From: an uncultured Eubacteriales bacterium
Lineage (GTDB): Bacteria; Bacillota; Clostridia; Oscillospirales; Acutalibacteraceae
DNA: 60,042 nucleotides
Direction: 5' to 3'
Assembly: GCA_900315255.1 (NCBI GenBank)
Contig: OMYH01000018.1
Coordinates: forward strand, 1 to 60,042
This document shows positions 31,746 to 37,757 of this stretch, in pieces. Below the pieces are notes generated by a model that saw nothing but the letters and a program-made list of their open reading frames with translations, was not told the origin of the DNA and made no database searches. Within the stretch, counting starts at the first letter, position 1; each line of letters opens with the position of its first letter. Made by a program: the position numbers and the translations under genes.

Positions 31746-32594
31746 ATGAAAACAGGATTAGTTCTTGAAGGCGGCGCAATGAGGGCGACCTACACGATCG
31801 GCGTTCTTGATGTGCTGATGGAAAACAAGCTCGCCTTTGACGGCGTTATCGGTGTTTCCGCAGGTGCGATCCACGGCGCAAGCTATGTTTCGGATCAGCC
31901 GGGAAGGAACATAAGATATTATAAAAAATATGCGTCCGACAAGCGGTTCATGAGCAAGAGGAATCTCATTTTTACGGGCGATCTGTTCGGCAAGGATTTT
32001 TGCTATTACGAATTGCCGTGGAAGCTCGACCCGTTCGACAACGACACGTTCAAAAGCTCTGCCACGGAGTTTTACGCTGTTTGCGCCAATGTCGAAACAG
32101 GCGAAAGCGAATACATTAAGCTCAACGATCTCAAGCAGACAGATCAGATGGAATATCTTCGTGCGTCTGCTTCTATGCCGCTCGTGTCAAAAATTGTAGA
32201 GGTCGGAGGCAAAAAACTGCTTGACGGCGGTATCACCGACAGCATACCGCTGAAGAAATTTCAGGAGATGGGCTTTGAAAAAAACGTAGTTGTTGCGACA
32301 CGCACAGACAGCTACGTTAAAACAGAGGAGCAGATCGGCATTGCAAAGCTTGCTTACAAAAAATATCCACGCTTTATAGAGGCGCTCAAAAGACGTCCTG
32401 TGATGTATAATAATGAAAAGGCATACATACTCGAGCAGGAAAAAGAGGGGAACATCTTTTTCATCAGACCAACCGCTGAGCTTGGCATTTCACGAACCGA
32501 TGTAAACCCAGAACACCTTGAGCGAGTATATCAGGTCGGCAGACGTGACGCCAAAGCCGTTCTCGATGATCTCAAAGCATGGCTGGAGGGATAA
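31746..32594 (+). CDS. Patatin-like phospholipase
   Basis: The 282-residue protein has the patatin oxyanion loop LEGGAMR (residues 7-13), the serine elbow GVSAG with Ser38, and the catalytic Asp in LLDGGITDSIP near 162. These form the Ser-Asp dyad of bacterial patatins (YjjU/YchK type) that hydrolyse acyl esters. No signal peptide is present. It starts 19 nt after the FTR-like gene with CGGGAGTG upstream, and the next gene starts 1 nt after its stop, so the four genes from thioredoxin on are probably one transcript. Confidence 0.9.
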   Translation: MKTGLVLEGGAMRATYTIGVLDVLMENKLAFDGVIGVSAGAIHGASYVSDQPGRNIRYYKKYASDKRFMSKRNLIFTGDLFGKDFCYYELPWKLDPFDNDTFKSSATEFYAVCANVETGESEYIKLNDLKQTDQMEYLRASASMPLVSKIVEVGGKKLLDGGITDSIPLKKFQEMGFEKNVVVATRTDSYVKTEEQIGIAKLAYKKYPRFIEALKRRPVMYNNEKAYILEQEKEGNIFFIRPTAELGISRTDVNPEHLERVYQVGRRDAKAVLDDLKAWLEG

Positions 32595-32595
32595 A

Positions 32596-32967
32596 ATGGA
32601 AAGGACAGTTCTTCTGTATAATTTTGGCGGCAAGCGTCTTCAGGCAGTGAGAAAAGCCCTCTCTCCGCTCGGCTGCAGGGTCATGCCCGTTCCCGAGAAG
32701 GATTTCGGCATGACTATAGGCTCTGTATTGGGGATTCATGATATAATCTCCGACAATAAACCGCAGGAAACGCCGACATTCAAGGACGAAATGCTCGTTA
32801 TGTACGGATTTCAGGGTGAAATGATAGACGTGCTTCTCGCCGCTCTCCGAATGGGCGGAGTCGGGAAAATTCCTCTGAAAGCGGTTGTCACACAAAACAA
32901 CATAAACTGGAGCAGTACAGAACTGTATAGAGAAATAAAAGCCGAGCATGAATATATGAACAGATAA
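32596..32967 (+). CDS. DUF3783 family protein
   Basis: The 123-residue protein begins ERTVLLYNFGGKRLQAVRKAL and has EMLVMYGFQGEMIDVLLAALR and IPLKAVVTQNNINWSSTELYREIKAEH, which read as the small conserved family DUF3783. No function is established for it. It follows the patatin gene directly, with GGAGGG upstream of the ATG, and is the last gene of the unit. Confidence 0.75.
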   Translation: MERTVLLYNFGGKRLQAVRKALSPLGCRVMPVPEKDFGMTIGSVLGIHDIISDNKPQETPTFKDEMLVMYGFQGEMIDVLLAALRMGGVGKIPLKAVVTQNNINWSSTELYREIKAEHEYMNR

Positions 32968-33014
32968 GAACAGGCTGACGCAAATTAATCCGAGCAGCTC
33001 TGTGTAAAAAAAAG

Positions 33015-33046
33015 AAACGACCGAAGGACAGCTTTTCGGTCGTTTT
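33015..33046 (+). terminator. Terminator of the thioredoxin unit
   Basis: AAACGACCGAA, a 7-nt loop, TTTTCGGTCGTTTT. The A-rich left side lets it act on the opposite strand too, for the convergent AEC gene. Confidence 0.85.
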
Positions 33047-33142
33047 ATTATAGTATCAGTAAAAGGTAAAAGCATAAATCATATTATATTCTTATGACAA
33101 TTCGTATAAATGCAGTTATCTGTCACTGCTATGTCCGTGCAT

Positions 33143-34078
33143 CTACACAATGATTCCCGACAGAAGCATCATCACGGGGATCGTTATTATCGAAGAAAAT
33201 GTTCCGAGCAGCACAAGATTGGACGACATCTCCTGCCCCTGCCCGAGCATTTCGGAGAAATTGAGCACAACGCTTGCCACAGGACAGCAGCATATGATAT
33301 AGAACGTGAGCTTCATATTCACGTCTATCGGCAGGAACAAAACGAGCAGCATTCCGGCTATCGGCATGGCTGCCTGCTTCAGGAACAGGACAAGATAATT
33401 CAGCTTTCTTGTCACAATAGGCTTGAGCGACACTGCCCCCAGCCGCATACCCATGATAAGCATACACATCGGCGTTGTCATTCTCGCCAAAAGGAACACC
33501 GCCGACCCGAACTTAGTATCTCCGATATATATTCCCTTGAAAAACAGCGGCAAAGCCGCGCACAGGGCAAGCACGGACGGATTGAGCAGGAAATTCTTTA
33601 TTTTTATGTACTTCATGTCGTTCGTTATTATCGCAGACGCAACTGTCCAGCCGATAAGGTTCATTGTTATGCTGTATACTCCCGAGAAAACGACAGCCTG
33701 CGGATAGTCGGGCAGCAAAGCCTCCAGCAGCGGCACGCCCATGAAGGCGCAGTTTCCCATTACACCCGCTATCGTGACTATGCGGTACTTGACATCGTCA
33801 TACTTCTTGCGGAATATGAGATAATATGCTCCGATAAGCACACACTGTATAAACATAGCCAGCGCAAAGAACAGCAGCATCTCCCCGAACAGCTCTTTTG
33901 TGTAGGTGACCTTCTGAAACGAATATACCACCAGACACGACTGGCACACATACATCAGCACAGTCGCAAAGGCAGATATGCTCGACGGTGAAACCTTTTT
34001 CGCTTTGACCAAAGCAAAGCCCGGCAGGGCATACATGAGCATAACTCCTACCGTCATGGCAGTTACGGTTATTTCCAT
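33143..34078 (-). CDS. AEC family transporter (auxin efflux carrier-like)
   Basis: The 311-residue integral membrane protein has about ten hydrophobic segments arranged as two inverted halves, with polar breaks such as NPSVLALCAALPLF and GALPG-like loops typical of the AEC/MleP family that moves organic anions such as malate. The start at 34078 is chosen because AAGGA lies about 9 nt upstream; the ATG at 34087 directly abuts that site. Its own promoter lies at 34111-34139. Substrate unknown. Confidence 0.85.
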   Translation of the reverse strand: MEITVTAMTVGVMLMYALPGFALVKAKKVSPSSISAFATVLMYVCQSCLVVYSFQKVTYTKELFGEMLLFFALAMFIQCVLIGAYYLIFRKKYDDVKYRIVTIAGVMGNCAFMGVPLLEALLPDYPQAVVFSGVYSITMNLIGWTVASAIITNDMKYIKIKNFLLNPSVLALCAALPLFFKGIYIGDTKFGSAVFLLARMTTPMCMLIMGMRLGAVSLKPIVTRKLNYLVLFLKQAAMPIAGMLLVLFLPIDVNMKLTFYIICCCPVASVVLNFSEMLGQGQEMSSNLVLLGTFSSIITIPVMMLLSGIIV

Positions 34079-34110
34079 TTTTTTCATTCCTTTTCTTTTC
34101 GTACTTCCCT

Positions 34111-34139
34111 ATTATAATACATATCCGACAAATTTACAA
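34111..34139 (-). promoter_or_regulatory. Promoter of the AEC transporter
   Basis: Minus strand TTGTAA (34134-34139), 17 nt, TATAAT (34111-34116). It lies directly after the terminator of the candidate RNA. Confidence 0.65.
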
Positions 34140-34140
34140 G

Positions 34141-34319
34141 CAAAAAATAAAAGCGGCCTACTCGCCGCTCTTATTTTTAGGGGAATCGTATTTTAGAAAG
34201 AGGTCATATAATCATAATTCCTTTTACGATGTAAGCAATCATTCATCGTAAGTGTGTATCGTTCGGATTAGCAATCATTACCGAACAATTCGTAGACAGT
34301 GTTAGCAATCATTCACTGT
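34141..34319 (-). ncRNA. Candidate small RNA with three same-loop hairpins
   Basis: On the minus strand a promoter (34326-34354) is followed by three hairpins and an intrinsic terminator. Hairpin stems are ACAGTG/CACTGT (34296-34319), GTTCGG/CCGAAC (34261-34286) and TTACGATG/CATCGTAA (34224-34251). Their stems are unrelated, but the loops are AATGATTGCTAA, the same with one extra base each side, and AATGATTGCTTA. The terminator is AGCGGC, loop, GCCGCT, then TTTATTTTTT (about 34141-34178). It lies between divergent genes, and the AEC gene has its own promoter beyond it, so some transcript other than these genes must end there. Within-locus covariation argues for a structured RNA. It is not a family I recognise. 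Confidence 0.5.
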
Positions 34320-34325
34320 ACATAT

Positions 34326-34354
34326 AGAATACACTATCCGAAAATTTTTTTCAA
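34326..34354 (-). promoter_or_regulatory. Candidate promoter of the small RNA
   Basis: Minus strand TTGAAA (34349-34354), 17 nt, TATTCT (34326-34331). The start point would be close to 34319, the outer base of the first hairpin. The rest of the gap to 34616 has one more hairpin (34370-34398, CTGTACCAAA/TTTGGTGCAG) and no gene. Confidence 0.45.
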
Positions 34355-34616
34355 GTGGTTTTGTCTATTCTGTACCAAACAATGTCTATTTGGTGCAGAA
34401 AACACCTTATTTCACAAAACAAACACATTGACCCGTATTTCAGGGAATTTTTACCACTTAGCATAGAAAATCAGCGGTAATTATTGCTGCAAATCACCAC
34501 TTGTAGTAATTCACAATAAAGTTTGACTATCGACACAAATAGTGTGCAAATGTTCTATGCCGACCGCTTTAGCTTCTCTGAAGTTTAGAGTTAATATAAT
34601 GTTCACAAATATTCTA

Positions 34617-34645
34617 TTGACAAATTCTGTAATTTATTATATAAC
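34617..34645 (+). promoter_or_regulatory. htpG promoter
   Basis: TTGACA (34617-34622), 17 nt, TATAAC (34640-34645); the inferred start falls at the beginning of the CIRCE element. Confidence 0.8.
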
Positions 34646-34649
34646 TATT

Positions 34650-34676
34650 TTAGCACTCAAAGGCAGCGAGTGCTAA
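34650..34676 (+). promoter_or_regulatory. CIRCE operator (HrcA binding site)
   Basis: TTAGCACTC-N9-GAGTGCTAA is a perfect match to the CIRCE inverted repeat. It covers the transcription start, so HrcA would block htpG until heat or misfolding stress. Confidence 0.95.
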
Positions 34677-34701
34677 ATCTAACAATAACGAGGTAATATA
34701 T

Positions 34702-36582
34702 ATGGCAAAGACAGAATTCAAATCGGAGTCCAAAAGACTTCTTGACTTAATGATCAACTCAATTTACACGCACAAGGAGATATTTTTAAGAGAGATCATC
34801 TCGAATGCGAGCGACGCTATTGACAAACTCTATTACATCTCCCTTACTGACACAAATGTCGGACTCAACAAAGACGATTTCAAGATCCGCATTGATCTTG
34901 ACAAGGAAAGCCGCACCATCACGATCACCGACAACGGAATCGGAATGGACGCAGACGATCTCGACAACAACCTGGGAACTATCGCAAACAGCGGTTCGTT
35001 CAAATTTAAGCAGGAGAACGACAAGGCAGAAGACGTAGATATAATCGGACAGTTCGGCGTAGGCTTCTATTCGGCATTCATGGTATCGGACGAGATCACT
35101 GTCCGTTCAAAGAAATACGGCTGCGACAAAGCCTATCAGTGGGTAAGCTCGGGCGCAGACGGATATGAGATCACCGAGATCGACAAGGACGATGTGGGAA
35201 CACAGATAATCCTGAAGATCAAGGAAGACACCGAAAACGAGAAATACTCCGAGTTTCTGGAGAAGTACAAGATCTCGGCTCTTGTATCGAAATACTCCGA
35301 CTATATCCGATATCCTATTATAATGGAAATGGAGCACAGAAAGCTTCGTGAGGACTCCGACCCGGACGCCCCCGAATACGACGAGGTGAAAGAGGACGAG
35401 GTACTCAATTCAATGGTACCCATCTGGCAAAGAAACAAGAAGGACGTTACCGATGAGGAGTACAACGAATTCTACAAGCAGAAGTTCTTTGATTTTGAGC
35501 CGCCTGCAAGGGTATTCGCAAACTCGGTAGAGGGACTGATAGCTTCATTCAAATCGCTGCTTTTCATTCCGTCAAAGGTACCGTTCAACTACTACACAAA
35601 GGAGTACAAGAAGGGTTTGCAGCTTTACAGCAGCGGCGTACTCATTATGGATAACTGCTCCGACCTTATCCCCGAGCATTTTGCATTCGTAAAGGGTGTA
35701 GTTGACTCGCAGGATCTCTCGCTGAATATTTCAAGAGAAATGCTCCAGCATGACAGACAGCTCAAAAGCATAGCGTCTACGCTTGAAAAGAAGATCAAAA
35801 ACGAGCTTTCATCATGGCTAAAGAATGACCGTGAGGGCTATGAGAAATTCTACGCAAACTTCGGCAAGCAGCTTAAATACGGTCTTGTGGGCGATTACGG
35901 CGCACATCAGGACGTTGTAAAGGATATTGTTCTGTTCTACTCTTCAACCGAGAAGAAGCTTGTAACACTGAAGGAATATACTGAACGTATGCCCGAGGAT
36001 CAAAAGGAGATCTACTTTGCAACAGGCGACAGCATAGACGCTATCGACAAGCTTCCCCAGACCGAATATTTCCGTGACAAAGGCAGAGAGATCCTCTACT
36101 GCGCCGAGGAAATAGACGAGTTTGCGTTCCAGAGTATGTCAAGCTACAACGACAAGCAGTTCAAGAACATCGTGAACGAGGACGTCGAAGAAGAGAACAA
36201 GGACGACAATAAGGACGAGAACAAAAACGATGACACGCTGAAGTTCATCAAGGACGTTCTCGGCGACAAGGTCAACGAAGTTGTGTTCTCAAAGAAGCTC
36301 AAGAGTCACCCCGTATGCCTGACCGCAAAGGGCGGCGTATCGTTTGAGATGGAAAAGTATATGTCGCTTGCACAGCCCGAGGCTATGGTCAAGGCACAGA
36401 GAGTTCTTGAAATAAATGCGGCTCACCCTGCTGTAAACGCACTTATCGCAAACATTACGGCAGACAAGGACAAGGCAGAAAAGTACGCAAAGCTGCTCTA
36501 TAATCAGGCAGTTATCATCGCAGGACTGACAGTTGAAGACCCGTCGGAGTATGCAGACCTTGTTTGCAGCCTGATGAACTAA
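34702..36582 (+). CDS. htpG: Molecular chaperone HtpG (Hsp90)
   Basis: The 626-residue ATP-dependent chaperone has the N-terminal GHKL ATPase with IFLREIISNASDAIDKL (the Asn is the Mg ligand), DNGIGM, and GQFGVGFYSAFMV. The middle domain has the catalytic-loop arginine in LNISREMLQHDRQLK. The C-terminal dimerisation domain follows; an acidic linker (about 490-510, EEENKDDNKDENKNDD) joins middle and C-terminal parts. GAGG lies 8 nt before the ATG. Control by CIRCE is unlike Bacillus subtilis htpG, which is outside the HrcA regulon. Confidence 0.97.
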   Translation: MAKTEFKSESKRLLDLMINSIYTHKEIFLREIISNASDAIDKLYYISLTDTNVGLNKDDFKIRIDLDKESRTITITDNGIGMDADDLDNNLGTIANSGSFKFKQENDKAEDVDIIGQFGVGFYSAFMVSDEITVRSKKYGCDKAYQWVSSGADGYEITEIDKDDVGTQIILKIKEDTENEKYSEFLEKYKISALVSKYSDYIRYPIIMEMEHRKLREDSDPDAPEYDEVKEDEVLNSMVPIWQRNKKDVTDEEYNEFYKQKFFDFEPPARVFANSVEGLIASFKSLLFIPSKVPFNYYTKEYKKGLQLYSSGVLIMDNCSDLIPEHFAFVKGVVDSQDLSLNISREMLQHDRQLKSIASTLEKKIKNELSSWLKNDREGYEKFYANFGKQLKYGLVGDYGAHQDVVKDIVLFYSSTEKKLVTLKEYTERMPEDQKEIYFATGDSIDAIDKLPQTEYFRDKGREILYCAEEIDEFAFQSMSSYNDKQFKNIVNEDVEEENKDDNKDENKNDDTLKFIKDVLGDKVNEVVFSKKLKSHPVCLTAKGGVSFEMEKYMSLAQPEAMVKAQRVLEINAAHPAVNALIANITADKDKAEKYAKLLYNQAVIIAGLTVEDPSEYADLVCSLMN

Positions 36583-36589
36583 GAAGCAA

Positions 36590-36665
36590 GTCAATCAGGA
36601 ATGAGGAGCTTTTGACAATGTGCAATGTGCAATTATTGTAAGGAATCAGGCTGTGTTCTGTCATT
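36590..36665 (+). repeat. 76-bp direct repeat, copy A
   Basis: Starts GTCAATCAGGAATGAGG and ends GTGTTCTGTCATT. It matches 36870-36945 at all but about two positions (GGAGCT versus GGGACT). The 493-bp gap between htpG and the PAP2 gene is mostly repeat material. Confidence 0.9.
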
Positions 36666-36736
36666 ATAACTTAAAACTGAAAACTTAAGACTTAAAACTT
36701 AAAAATGGTGAGGAATTATGGTTTGTTCTGTCATTT
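36659..36736 (+). repeat. Dispersed repeat with CTTAAAA phrases (inverted copy at 50951-51029)
   Basis: TGTCATTATAAC, then AAACTGAAAACTTAAGACTT, then AAATGGTGAGGAATTATG, and TGTTCTGTCATT. The reverse complement of 50951-51029 repeats this order with few differences. Confidence 0.88.
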
Positions 36737-36869
36737 GTGCAAATTATTAGTTCAAAGTTTGACGCGTGCTTTGAGTGAGACTCACAATAAACTACGAATG
36801 CGTAATGTCAGAGGATACTGTCCGCCGTCCCGTTAGAGAATTGGAGGGGGCAGGGGGTGAATGGGCTGA

Positions 36870-36945
36870 GTCAATCAGGAATGAGGGACTTTTGACAATG
36901 TGCAATGTGCAATTATTGTAAGGAATCAGGCTGTGTTCTGTCATT
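36870..36945 (+). repeat. 76-bp direct repeat, copy B
   Basis: Second copy of the unit at 36590-36665, about 205 bp further on, again ending in GTGTTCTGTCATT. Confidence 0.9.
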
Positions 36946-36980
36946 TCTGCAAGTCTATAGTTATTAGCTCAAACAAAGAA

Positions 36981-37039
36981 TTGACACTCGCAAACTTAAT
37001 ATAGTATAATTAATACGGCGGTTTAATTATCGCCGTATT
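36981..37039 (+). promoter_or_regulatory. PAP2 gene promoter with a start-site inverted repeat
   Basis: TTGACA (36981-36986), 18 nt, TATAAT (37005-37010). Immediately after comes AATACGGCG (37012-37020), 10 nt, CGCCGTATT (37031-37039). The palindrome covers the likely start point and could be an operator or a 5-prime stabilising hairpin. Confidence 0.75.
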
Positions 37040-37075
37040 TCCTTATCTGCAATGCTTTTCGGAGGTGCTTTACTT

Positions 37076-37573
37076 ATGGACTATGTTAATTTCTATAACA
37101 AAATAAGCTCGCCGTTTGTCAAAAGCAAACCGCTGATGCTTATTCTTAAATTCATATACAAGATACTCCCGATAATTGTATTTATAAGCTATCCCGTGCT
37201 GTTGGGTTTTCTTATCTATACTCACGATCCTAAGCTGTTCAGGTGTATCACAGTGCCGCTCGGAGTGTTTTTATCGCTTACAGTGTTCAGGGCTTTGGTC
37301 AACGCACAGCGGCCTTACGAAAAACACGGTACAAAGCCTCTGTTTTCAAAGGAAACAAAGGGGAAATCCTTCCCTTCACGTCACACAGCAAGCGCTGCCG
37401 TTATCGCTATGGCTATGGTGTATGTAAATCCCGTAATAGGTGCTGTGTATCTTGCGTTTGCGTTTCTCATAGCGGTATCGAGAGTCGTTGGCGGAGTTCA
37501 CTTTCCGAAGGACGCTGCCGTCGGATTTTTATATGCTGTCATATTGGGCGGTATATTCCTGTATTTGCTTTGA
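37076..37573 (+). CDS. PAP2 family membrane phosphatase (small)
   Basis: The 165-residue protein has four or five membrane segments and the three PAP2 motifs: NAQRPYEKHGTKP (a KxxxxxxRP-like motif), the PSRHTASAA motif (SFPSRHTASAAV), and SRVVGGVHFPKD with the nucleophilic histidine. Members hydrolyse undecaprenyl pyrophosphate or phosphatidylglycerophosphate-like lipids. GGAGG lies 10 nt before the ATG at 37076. Substrate unknown. Confidence 0.88.
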   Translation: MDYVNFYNKISSPFVKSKPLMLILKFIYKILPIIVFISYPVLLGFLIYTHDPKLFRCITVPLGVFLSLTVFRALVNAQRPYEKHGTKPLFSKETKGKSFPSRHTASAAVIAMAMVYVNPVIGAVYLAFAFLIAVSRVVGGVHFPKDAAVGFLYAVILGGIFLYLL

Positions 37574-37757
37574 TATAATGCACAAAACTATGTAACAAAA
37601 TTCATTAGAAATTGTTAATGCAATAAACCCGAAAAAATTGTATAATAGTATTGTAAATAGGGAGTTTTGCGTAATGGAAAAATGAGTTATGAATGACAGA
37701 ATATAGCTTAACTCCACTCTACAAACTCCGCACATTTATATAAAAAGGAGGCTACTT

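Noticed and set aside
34224-34319. Short direct repeats as a CRISPR array
   Set aside because: Repeat of only 12 bp, spacers that are self-complementary to each other, and no cas genes.
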